A DNA stretch of 64,000 nucleotides from Bacteroidaceae bacterium (lineage in GTDB: Bacteria; Bacteroidota; Bacteroidia; Bacteroidales; Bacteroidaceae), in NCBI GenBank assembly GCA_024398635.1, contig JAKSIV010000012.1:1-64000 (forward strand), in the 5' to 3' direction. Numbering within the stretch: position 1 is the stretch's first letter; each line of letters begins with the position of its first letter. Positions 34,070 through 42,048 of the stretch are shown here, piece by piece. Below the pieces are notes generated by a model. The model had not been told where the DNA came from and searched no databases. It saw only the letters and a program-made list of their open reading frames with translations. The translations under genes were made by a program, and so were the position numbers.

Positions 34070-37045
34070 TCATTGTTTATTAAGTGTTACAGTAAACGAG
34101 CATCCCCCTTGCGGAAGATTCCTGACCGATATCCCCGCACCCATCCTGAGCAAGAGTTCACGTGAGATAATCAGCCCCAGTCCTGTGCCTTTCTCGCCCT
34201 GGGTGCCTTCAGTGGAGTGCATCTTGTCTATCCTGAACAGGTCAGACAGCTTATCCTGACTGATTCCGGGCCCCTGGTCGTTGACCGATATCTCCGTTGC
34301 CCGTTCAGTATCAACCGCCATAACCGTTACCGTTCCGCCCGGATATGAGTACTTGACCGCATTCTCCAGAATATTCCTGAGTACCGTTACCAGCAATTGG
34401 CGGTCACATGACACCATCAGACCGGCAGGCATCTGCTTCTCAATGCTTACGCCTTTAGTTCTGGCACGGTCACTGACATTTGACAGCGAACGGTCAATTA
34501 TCTCATCCAGCGCAACCTGCCGGATTTCGGCCTTGATCATATCATTCTGGCTGATGGCCCAAAGCAGCAGGTCCTCAAGTATATCCCGCGTGCTGTTGGA
34601 GACGTCACGCAGGGTATCCACTCCGTTTTTAAGTGATTCATGATCAAGCGTATCAATATGGGCCGATAACTGCGAAGCCAGCTGTGCCACCCCTGTCACG
34701 GGATTCTTGAGGTCATGCGATATGATGGAGAAGAAACGGTTACGGGTCTCTATCTCGGCTCTGAGTTCCGATGTCTTGACGTTCACAGCCTCTTCAAGTC
34801 TTGCCTTCTCAATCCTCAGATTACGTTCCCTGAGCCATACGAACAGCCACAGAAGGGTTCCGGCAACCAGCAGATAGAGTATGATGAACGGCCATCTGAG
34901 CAGCAACGGAGGCCGGATCACTATGGGAATTGAGAGTTCGTCTCCGTGCTCCCATCGGCCAAAAACATCTGTGCACCCCACTCTGAGCGTGTATCTGCCG
35001 GGAGTAATTCCTGAGTAGTTGACCTTGTCCTGCTGCCAGGTGGTAGGAATCCACTCGGTATCATGTCCTTCAAGCTTGTACCTGTACTCAACATTTCGGC
35101 CCACAGGAATATCCGTCACAGAAAACGACAGCTGCAGATGTCCGCCTTCAAGGGTAAAATCACTAACCTTGAGATGCAAACCGGCGGATGCGGCAATCAA
35201 TGTATCAGGATTGAAAGTGACATAGCCCGAACTGCCGCCGAATGCAAGGCCACCGTCATGAAGCGGGCATGAGACCCGTTCACTGAATATATCCTGCGAT
35301 ATACCTGTCCACGCCGGAACCTTTCCGCAGGTAGAGTCAGTATCTATAAATAACAGACCCTCATCGGTTCCGGCCCAGATGCGTCCGTTACGGTCTGCCT
35401 CAACGCTGTTTATCTTCATGCCGTCGGCCATCCAGCCGGTGCTGTCACCGTCATTGAGTACAAAAAGCCCGCGATGAGTGCCTGCATAAACGCGGTCATC
35501 GGCCACGATGGCCAAATCGGTTATGTTGTCATCGGTAATGTATTTCCTTACCAACCTGGTATCGGGGTCAATTATGTTCAGCCCGGCAAAGGTGGTGCCG
35601 TAATAGATACGGCCCTTGCTGTCCTCGATGGCGCAACTGCCCAGACGGGAACTTACATACTCCGGTTTGTCCACATCGGGAGTTGGTCTTTTGAAAGGAC
35701 TAAGCCACAGGGGAGGCTTGAACTCCCCTTTACTGCGGTCAAACAGGTTGAGTCCGTAACCCTCCCATGTAATGCACCACAGGTTGCCCCGGCTGTCCTC
35801 CAGGAACCCGTTATACCAGTTGGCGCCAATCAGGTCACCCGAATAGACTTTATCCTGAAGGGGCAGTATATCACCGCGCAGCACATATCGGCGCGTAACT
35901 CCGGTAGCGGGATCGAACCTGTCAAATCCTTTGCCGAATTCCCAGTATCCGGTGTAGATACACCCTTGGCTGTCCTCATAAAGGCTGGTTATGTTGTCTT
36001 CTTTGGTGCCTACCCACATCCGGCCGTTACGTGCCTCCAGCAATGCGGTTATGTTATCGCCCTGACGGTGGTTCTCAACCATATTTATAAGACGCGTATA
36101 TACCGCCACACCTTTGTCGCCGCCGAACCATAAGTTTCCCTGCCTGTCCTCAAGCACGCAGTAAAACTCCGACGGACCGGGTGAATATGGATCTGATGAA
36201 TCGTGCCGGAACACCTCACTTCTTACAGGATCATCCTCTTCAACTATCGCAATTCCGCTGTATCCGGCAGCCCAAAGACGCCCATTACTGTCTCTGAGAA
36301 GGCGGCAGTGTGCTATTGGCATAGGGCCGATGTTCACAAACCTGGTGCCGTCAAACGTCATCAGCATCGTAGTAAAGTCATCGAATCCTATCAGCCCACC
36401 GTTCCTGCCGGGAGCAAAGCTGCCTATACACCCGCTCCCTTCATATTCCTGCAACTGCGCCGTCTGTCGGTCAATAACCTTCTTTCCGGCTACCAGACGC
36501 CCGCCTATCCATATATCGCCCCGGGCATCGGCATACAACTGGTTGTAATAGTAATCCCCTTCAACAAGACCTGTACCGTATGATGACCGGGCCACAACCG
36601 GGAATGACTCATGGGATATGTCAATCTTCTCTACTCTCCAGTCATTGTATGTCACCCACAGATATCCTTCAGCATCACAAAGTATTGCCCTCACATAACC
36701 GTCTATGCTGCATGCCTTTATCTCCTGCCCCTCCATCAGGCATAGTCCGGCGGATGTTCCTATCCACAGCCGGCCGTCCTTATCCGTCTCCAAAGCGTTG
36801 ATCTGGTTGTCCGATAAACCATCGGACCGTTTGTAAACCTTGAATGTACAGCCGTCAAACCTGTTCAGACCGTTTGTGGTACCTATCCATATAAAGCCGT
36901 CCTGGTCCTGCAGCATGGAGAGTACTGTGTTGGAGCTCAGACCATCGGCCGATGTAAAATTCATGAAACGCGGCGCAGCACCCCTGACCGGCAGCATGCC
37001 GTGGGCCAAAAGCAATATCAGGAATGTCAAAACAAATCTGCGCAT
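34070..37045 (-). CDS. Beta-propeller sensor histidine kinase
   Basis: 991 residues from ATG 37045, with two slightly longer in-frame ATGs. Signal-anchor MRRFVLTFLILLLAHGMLPV, then a periplasmic sensor of reg_prop repeats (GFIWIGTTNGLNRFDG, RLWIGTSAGLC, NLWFGGDKGVAVYTR and more), then a Y_Y_Y domain (VEYRYKLEGHDTEWI, GRYTLRVGCTD). A membrane helix near residue 710 leads to the kinase: H-box IISHDLKNP (about 775), N-box ILENAVKYS, DQGPGIS and GTGLGL. Unlike classical hybrid two-component systems of Bacteroides, the receiver and AraC domains are not fused; a separate LuxR-type regulator starts one base downstream. The ligand, often an oligosaccharide in this sensor type, cannot be inferred. Confidence 0.9.
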   Translation of the reverse strand: MRRFVLTFLILLLAHGMLPVRGAAPRFMNFTSADGLSSNTVLSMLQDQDGFIWIGTTNGLNRFDGCTFKVYKRSDGLSDNQINALETDKDGRLWIGTSAGLCLMEGQEIKACSIDGYVRAILCDAEGYLWVTYNDWRVEKIDISHESFPVVARSSYGTGLVEGDYYYNQLYADARGDIWIGGRLVAGKKVIDRQTAQLQEYEGSGCIGSFAPGRNGGLIGFDDFTTMLMTFDGTRFVNIGPMPIAHCRLLRDSNGRLWAAGYSGIAIVEEDDPVRSEVFRHDSSDPYSPGPSEFYCVLEDRQGNLWFGGDKGVAVYTRLINMVENHRQGDNITALLEARNGRMWVGTKEDNITSLYEDSQGCIYTGYWEFGKGFDRFDPATGVTRRYVLRGDILPLQDKVYSGDLIGANWYNGFLEDSRGNLWCITWEGYGLNLFDRSKGEFKPPLWLSPFKRPTPDVDKPEYVSSRLGSCAIEDSKGRIYYGTTFAGLNIIDPDTRLVRKYITDDNITDLAIVADDRVYAGTHRGLFVLNDGDSTGWMADGMKINSVEADRNGRIWAGTDEGLLFIDTDSTCGKVPAWTGISQDIFSERVSCPLHDGGLAFGGSSGYVTFNPDTLIAASAGLHLKVSDFTLEGGHLQLSFSVTDIPVGRNVEYRYKLEGHDTEWIPTTWQQDKVNYSGITPGRYTLRVGCTDVFGRWEHGDELSIPIVIRPPLLLRWPFIILYLLVAGTLLWLFVWLRERNLRIEKARLEEAVNVKTSELRAEIETRNRFFSIISHDLKNPVTGVAQLASQLSAHIDTLDHESLKNGVDTLRDVSNSTRDILEDLLLWAISQNDMIKAEIRQVALDEIIDRSLSNVSDRARTKGVSIEKQMPAGLMVSCDRQLLVTVLRNILENAVKYSYPGGTVTVMAVDTERATEISVNDQGPGISQDKLSDLFRIDKMHSTEGTQGEKGTGLGLIISRELLLRMGAGISVRNLPQGGCSFTVTLNKQ

Positions 37046-37152
37046 ATACATATTAGAGTCTGCTAAGATAGTCAATGATTTTTACAGGACAATCATAACT
37101 TCACCTCACGCGATGTGGCGGATTCCACCACACCCCCAATCAGACATATGGA

Positions 37153-37160
37153 TACTTTTG
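37153..37160 (+). promoter_or_regulatory. -7 box for the secreted protein gene at 37182
   Basis: TACTTTTG fits TAnnTTTG, 21 bases before the ATG. Confidence 0.45.
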
Positions 37161-37181
37161 CCGTAAACAATAATTTGAATT

Positions 37182-38183
37182 ATGAGAAAAACTACTTTGA
37201 CTGTTATGGCATTGCTGGCATTATGCATGCCGGCCCGTTCACAGAATGTGATTATGACTGACCGTATGAGCAGCGGCGGATTTGAGCCCATTCCTAAGGA
37301 ACTGGCAAATGACGGTGTGGCCTATATGGCTGTTTATGATTTCCACGACAAAAGGACTCAGGCGGAACTTATGGTTGCCCGGAGCCAATCGGAAGTAAAG
37401 GCATCGGTAAAAATCGACAACTCTGAGACAGCCAGCAACTACTGGCAGAAATCCGCCAACGGCACCGACTGGGAGTTTGATTTCTCCGATAATTCCGATT
37501 CCGGATATGAGCCCACCCTGCTCAGTTTTGAATATCGTGACGTGGACAACTCATATTATCCCACATCAAAGGTTATGATCAGCCAGAACCTTTTCAACTC
37601 CGATGACAAGTGGGAGTACATTGTGGCCGATGTGGACTTTCTTGATACTCCGGACCAGGGTTCGGAATATACTCAAGATGATATGACCTATCGCCATATT
37701 ACAAGGATCAAGGTCATCAAGGGATTCAAGATCATGAATCAGGACGGAACAGAACTGGCTTATTGCAAAATGCCGGACAGCGAGCAACACGGCCAGTTCA
37801 CTATGGAACTAACAGGATATTACATTGCCAAAATAGATGGGATGCTCTACATGTCAACCCTGGAGCTGATCGGGCGCAAAGATGATTACCGCACGGAATA
37901 TCATTGCGGTATGTACCTTATCAATCCCAAGACAAGCTCGATTCAGGCAATCGGCAGAGTAAGCACACGCATGAGCGTAAGCAGCACGGACCAGACCATC
38001 AACGTAATGGTGTCCGATGCAAAATCCGGTGAGAAAGTATCAGTCACAAGTATGGACGGCCGTCTTATCGGCACAGCCCAGGCATCGGAATCACTCTCCT
38101 TCCCCCGGCCTGATTCCGGCTCCGGCATCTACAACATCACTCTCCAAAGCCCCGACGGAACCCAAACCCTCAAGGTAAAATGA
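37182..38183 (+). CDS. Secreted protein with C-terminal sorting-like domain
   Basis: 333 residues. Signal peptide MRKTTLTVMALLALCMPARS, mature part starting QNVIMTD. The body (about 40-255) is beta-rich with many Tyr and Asp. The last 75 residues (VSVTSMDGRLIGTAQ ... GSGIYNITLQS ... LKVK) look like a type IX type A sorting domain: a Gly-Arg turn, a GIYxI strand and a final Lys-rich strand. No enzymatic motif is seen. It is divergent from the sensor kinase, possibly regulated by it. The TGA stop is the first triplet of a palindromic element. Confidence 0.75.
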   Translation: MRKTTLTVMALLALCMPARSQNVIMTDRMSSGGFEPIPKELANDGVAYMAVYDFHDKRTQAELMVARSQSEVKASVKIDNSETASNYWQKSANGTDWEFDFSDNSDSGYEPTLLSFEYRDVDNSYYPTSKVMISQNLFNSDDKWEYIVADVDFLDTPDQGSEYTQDDMTYRHITRIKVIKGFKIMNQDGTELAYCKMPDSEQHGQFTMELTGYYIAKIDGMLYMSTLELIGRKDDYRTEYHCGMYLINPKTSSIQAIGRVSTRMSVSSTDQTINVMVSDAKSGEKVSVTSMDGRLIGTAQASESLSFPRPDSGSGIYNITLQSPDGTQTLKVK

Positions 38184-38217
38184 TACAATTGGGGACAGAC
38201 CCCTTTTGTATCATTTT
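38181..38217. repeat. Palindromic element copy 5
   Basis: TGATACAA and TTGTATCA arms enclose GGGG-ACAGA-CCCC, followed by TTTT. The first triplet TGA is the stop of the secreted protein gene. The 27 bases 38184-38210 are exactly the complement of 38228-38254 in copy 6. Confidence 0.85.
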
Positions 38218-38223
38218 GGGAAA

Positions 38224-38262
38224 ATAGTACAAAAGGGGTCTGTCCCCAATTGTATCATTTTA
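38224..38262. repeat. Palindromic element copy 6, carrying the uvrA stop
   Basis: Inverted duplicate of copy 5: core GGGG-TCTGT-CCCC, flanked by AGTACAAA and TTGTATCATTTTA. The final TTA is the complement of the uvrA TAA stop (38260-38262). Copies 5 and 6 can each fold alone or pair over their full 27 bases. Confidence 0.85.
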
Positions 38263-41121
38263 GCGGGAGAGCTCTTCAGAGAGGAAGCGGGAGGTGTAGC
38301 CTTTGCCCAAGGCGGCTACCTGCTCAGGAGTGCCTTGAGCCACAATCATGCCGCCACCGCGACCGCCTTCGGGGCCGATGTCGATGATCCAGTCGGCCTG
38401 CTTAATGACGTCCATGTTGTGTTCAATCACGATTACCGTGTTGCCCTTGTCAACCAGGCGGTTAAGCACACCCATCAGGACGCGGATATCCTCAAAATGC
38501 AGACCTGTGGTAGGCTCGTCCAGTATGTAGAGAGTCTTGCCGGTATCGCGTTTGGAAAGCTCTGTGGCCAGTTTCACGCGCTGGCTCTCACCACCCGATA
38601 TGGTGGTTGATGGCTGGCCCAGCTTAAGATAACCTAGGCCCACATCCTGCAGAACCTTTATCTTATTAAGTATGGTAGGAACGTTCTCAAAGAACTCCAC
38701 TGCCATATTGATGGTCATGTCCAGAATATCGGCAATAGACTTGCCCTTGTAGCGCACCTCCAGGGTCTCGCGGTTGTAACGTTTGCCGTGACAGACCTCG
38801 CAGGGCACCATCACGTCGGGCAGGAAATTCATCTCTATGGTCTTGTAGCCGTTACCGCCGCAGGCATCGCATCGGCCGCCGGAGACATTAAACGAGAACC
38901 GGCCCGGCTTATAAGCGCGAATCTTGGACTCCGGGAGTTCCACAAAGAGCTGGCGTATATCGCTGAATACACCGGTATATGTAGCAGGATTGGAACGCGG
39001 AGAACGGCCTATGGGCGACTGGTCCACATCCACCACCTTATCTATCAGATCAACACCCTCAATAGAGTCATATGCCAGAGGTTCTTTAAGGGATCTGTAG
39101 AACTTCTGCGAAAGTATGGGCTGCAGGGTCTCGTTTACGAGCGTTGATTTGCCGCTGCCCGATACACCGGTCACGCAGATGAGCTTGCCGAGCGGGAACT
39201 CTGCGTCGATGCCCTTGAGGTTGTTACCCCGGCATCCGCGCAGTGTTATGCTCTGTCCGTTACCCGGACGGCGCTCCGAGAGCACGCCCTCAAACGTATC
39301 CAGCTTGCCGTTCAGATATCCGGCAGTCAGCGTATCGGTACTAAGAAGCTGCGGTACGGTACCCTGGAACACAACCTCACCACCCTTTCGGCCGGCACGC
39401 GGTCCCAGATCGATGATCCAGTCAGCCGACAGCATCATATCGCGGTCATGCTCAACCACAAGTACGGTGTTGCCGCCGTCACGCAGCTGTTTCAGGGACT
39501 CGATAAGACGCACGTTATCACGCTGATGCAGTCCGATACTCGGCTCGTCAAGTATATAAAGCACATTGACCAGCTTGGAGCCTATCTGCGTGGCAAGACG
39601 TATGCGCTGCTCCTCGCCGCCTGACAGCGACTCGGCCGGACGGTTGAGTGACAGGTAATCAAGACCCACATCTAACATGAACTGCTGACGTGTGCGTATC
39701 TCCTTGAGTATCTCTGTGGCTATGGCGCGCTGGCGTTCGCTCAGACGCGGCTCGACATTGCAGGTCCAATCATACAGGTCCCGGATATCCATCGATGCCA
39801 GCTCGTAGATGTTCTTGCCGTCAATGCGGAAATTGAGCGCCTCACGATTCAAACGGGCACCGCCGCACTCGGGGCAGACGCGTGTTTCTGCGAACTGATC
39901 GGCCCACTTCTGCTCGGCAGAACTCAGGTCTGTCTGCTGCTGGAGCGAGCGGACGTATTTGACAACGCCCTCGTACTCCATGAATACGGCATCGGCCTCA
40001 CTGTTTATGCCTGTTATCTGCACCTTGATACGCTCGTCGCAGCCGTTCAGCAGCTCATCGATGACATCATTGGTCATCTCTGATATGGGTGTGTCAAGCG
40101 TGTAGTCGTATTTATTGAGCAGAGCGGTTATCTGCCTGAATATAAGCGTATTCTTGAACGGTCCCAAAGGTGCTATGGCGCCTTTCTTCACGGAGAGCGA
40201 ACGGTCCGGAAGCACCTTGTCCTCATCGACAGCCGATATGTAACCCAATCCCTTGCACTTGGGGCAGAAGCCCTGGGGTGAGTTGAACGAGAAGTTATGA
40301 GGCGCTGGATCGCGGTATGAGATGCCGGTCACGGGGCACATCAGACGTTTGCTGTAATGACGCAGCACGCCCTGCTCCGGACGGCCGGGGATAGTCTCCT
40401 GCGGCATTGAGAGCACCATCATCAGTCCGTCGCCCTGTTTCATTGCAAGCGATACGCTGTCAGCCAGACGGTGGCGGTATTTCTCGTTCACCACGAGTTT
40501 CTCTATCACCACCTCGATGTCATGATTGTGGTATCGGTCCAGTTTCATGCCGGGCTTGACCTCACGCATCTCGCCGTCCACACGTACGTTCAGATAGCCC
40601 TTGCGGCGTATTTCTTCAAAGAGTTCCTTGTAGTGACCCTTACGGTTGCGTACTAACGGCGCAAGCACGTAGATGCGCTGGCCCTCATAATCCGATACGA
40701 TGCGCTCCACGATCTGCTCCTCGGTGAACTTGACCATCTTCTCACCGCTCAGGTAAGAGAAGGCCTCGCCCGCACGGGCAAAAAGCAGACGCAGATAGTC
40801 ATAGACCTCTGTCACGGTGCCTACGGTTGAGCGCGGGTTGCGGTTGGTGGTTTTCTGCTCGATGGATATGACCGGGCTCAGACCTGTTATCCTGTCTACG
40901 TCAGGACGCTGCAGGTTACCCAGGAAATTACGGGCGTAAGCTGAGAATGTCTCGATATAACGGCGCTGGCCCTCGGCATAGATGGTATCAAAGGCAAGTG
41001 ACGACTTGCCGCTTCCGCTCAGTCCGGTCACTACGGTGAGTGACTTGTGCGGAATCTCCACATCTATATTCTTCAGGTTGTTGGACCTGGCGCCTGTTAC
41101 AACTATCTTAGACTTATCCAT
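38260..41121 (-). CDS. uvrA: Excinuclease ABC subunit A
   Basis: 953 residues, full length. Damage-recognition ATPase of nucleotide excision repair, working with UvrB and UvrC. First Walker A GLSGSGKSS (about 33-41), signature SLSGGEEQRIRLA, Walker B LYILDEPS; second Walker A GVSGSGKST (about 645), signature TISGGESQRVKLA. The second zinc site C-x2-C (CDACGG) ... C-x2-C (CEVCHG) is intact. In the first zinc region, CPVTGIS has Thr where the second Cys would be, while CPKCKGLG is intact. The gene follows a CHU_C protein gene by 6 bases, so both are one transcript. Confidence 0.97.
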   Translation of the reverse strand: MDKSKIVVTGARSNNLKNIDVEIPHKSLTVVTGLSGSGKSSLAFDTIYAEGQRRYIETFSAYARNFLGNLQRPDVDRITGLSPVISIEQKTTNRNPRSTVGTVTEVYDYLRLLFARAGEAFSYLSGEKMVKFTEEQIVERIVSDYEGQRIYVLAPLVRNRKGHYKELFEEIRRKGYLNVRVDGEMREVKPGMKLDRYHNHDIEVVIEKLVVNEKYRHRLADSVSLAMKQGDGLMMVLSMPQETIPGRPEQGVLRHYSKRLMCPVTGISYRDPAPHNFSFNSPQGFCPKCKGLGYISAVDEDKVLPDRSLSVKKGAIAPLGPFKNTLIFRQITALLNKYDYTLDTPISEMTNDVIDELLNGCDERIKVQITGINSEADAVFMEYEGVVKYVRSLQQQTDLSSAEQKWADQFAETRVCPECGGARLNREALNFRIDGKNIYELASMDIRDLYDWTCNVEPRLSERQRAIATEILKEIRTRQQFMLDVGLDYLSLNRPAESLSGGEEQRIRLATQIGSKLVNVLYILDEPSIGLHQRDNVRLIESLKQLRDGGNTVLVVEHDRDMMLSADWIIDLGPRAGRKGGEVVFQGTVPQLLSTDTLTAGYLNGKLDTFEGVLSERRPGNGQSITLRGCRGNNLKGIDAEFPLGKLICVTGVSGSGKSTLVNETLQPILSQKFYRSLKEPLAYDSIEGVDLIDKVVDVDQSPIGRSPRSNPATYTGVFSDIRQLFVELPESKIRAYKPGRFSFNVSGGRCDACGGNGYKTIEMNFLPDVMVPCEVCHGKRYNRETLEVRYKGKSIADILDMTINMAVEFFENVPTILNKIKVLQDVGLGYLKLGQPSTTISGGESQRVKLATELSKRDTGKTLYILDEPTTGLHFEDIRVLMGVLNRLVDKGNTVIVIEHNMDVIKQADWIIDIGPEGGRGGGMIVAQGTPEQVAALGKGYTSRFLSEELSR

Positions 41122-41127
41122 CGCTCG

Positions 41128-41916
41128 TCAATTCCCCACTCCAAGTCCTTTAAGTACGTTTATATCTGATTTCTCCTCGTATTTGCGGCCTCCTGCGCCG
41201 GTTGCTTGCACGTTGATGAAATAGACGCCGTCATTCACCACGTCACCGTGGAACGTGCCGTCCCATATCTCAAACAGGTAGCCGCCGTCATTGTCCGGTT
41301 CGGCATCGGGCGGAAGTATCTCATCCATTCGGCCCGATATTGTCTTTATGGTCTGTCCCCAGCGGTTGAAAATGGCGATGTTCATCCGTACGATCGAACG
41401 GGTGTATATCTTATAGACGTCATTGATCCCGTCTCCGTTGGGCGAGAATGCGTTGTACAGCTTTATCTCGGAGTCATCGATGGTGAAATCCATGGGCGCC
41501 ACCTCGGCTCCGGGAATGGTCTCAAGGGCATCCTTCTCGCGGTATGACCAGGCGAAGCTGACCTGGAACTTGCCGTAGTCCGTGAATTCATACTCGGTCA
41601 CGCTCTCCTGACGCTTGAGGTAATCCACCGTCTCGGATGTCTCACCTTTGGTATATGTGCGTGTAACGGTCCACTGCGGGAACAGCACGTAGTCCTTTCC
41701 GTCATCGGCCACAAGCTCTGAGACGAACTCGGCACGCAGCGGTACGTTGAGCGTGGTGGGCGAAGACTCTCCCGGCATTATCACCGTGGAGTCACCCGAT
41801 ACGGACAGGAGAATGACCTTGACCTGCACCTGAGGAGTGTCGGCAAATGTGCTCAGACAGCTTACAGCCGCAATTGCGGCAGCACACAAAAGTCTATTTA
41901 AACCAAGCTTTTTCAT
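41128..41916 (-). CDS. Secreted protein with CHU_C (T9SS type B) sorting domain
   Basis: 262 residues from ATG 41916; a TTG five codons upstream is possible. Signal peptide MKKLGLNRLLCAAAIAAVS (cleavage near LSTFA). The middle has a PKD/Ig-like character (DDGKDYVLFPQWTVTRTYT). The last 90 residues are the gliding-motility-associated C-terminal domain: AFSPNGDGINDVYKIY, IFNRWGQTI, WDGTFHGDVVNDGVYFI. That domain directs proteins through the type IX secretion system to the cell surface. It precedes uvrA in an operon, an odd pairing. Confidence 0.88.
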   Translation of the reverse strand: MKKLGLNRLLCAAAIAAVSCLSTFADTPQVQVKVILLSVSGDSTVIMPGESSPTTLNVPLRAEFVSELVADDGKDYVLFPQWTVTRTYTKGETSETVDYLKRQESVTEYEFTDYGKFQVSFAWSYREKDALETIPGAEVAPMDFTIDDSEIKLYNAFSPNGDGINDVYKIYTRSIVRMNIAIFNRWGQTIKTISGRMDEILPPDAEPDNDGGYLFEIWDGTFHGDVVNDGVYFINVQATGAGGRKYEEKSDINVLKGLGVGN

Positions 41917-42019
41917 GCGGTTTCGTTTCAAATCGCAAAGGTACTCAAAATATGCATTGATTCTAACCTCTGCAAAGTTTATAGATAATATATATAAACG
42001 TAGATTGAAGGCTTTTTTG

Positions 42020-42027
42020 TATTTTTG
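42020..42027 (+). promoter_or_regulatory. -7 box for the LysM/PorT-like operon
   Basis: TATTTTTG fits TAnnTTTG; start near 42033 leaves about 16 bases before the ATG at 42049. Confidence 0.5.
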
Positions 42028-42048
42028 CCATTCGAAAGATAATCACTT

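Noticed and set aside
35474..36133. 219-codon plus-strand frame
   Set aside because: Antisense to the beta-propeller of the sensor kinase; no domain or signal peptide.
40280..40400. Loss of the first UvrA zinc site as evidence of a defective uvrA
   Set aside because: One Cys is Thr, but both ATPase sites and the second zinc site are intact; it may be a normal feature of this lineage, so no defect is claimed.
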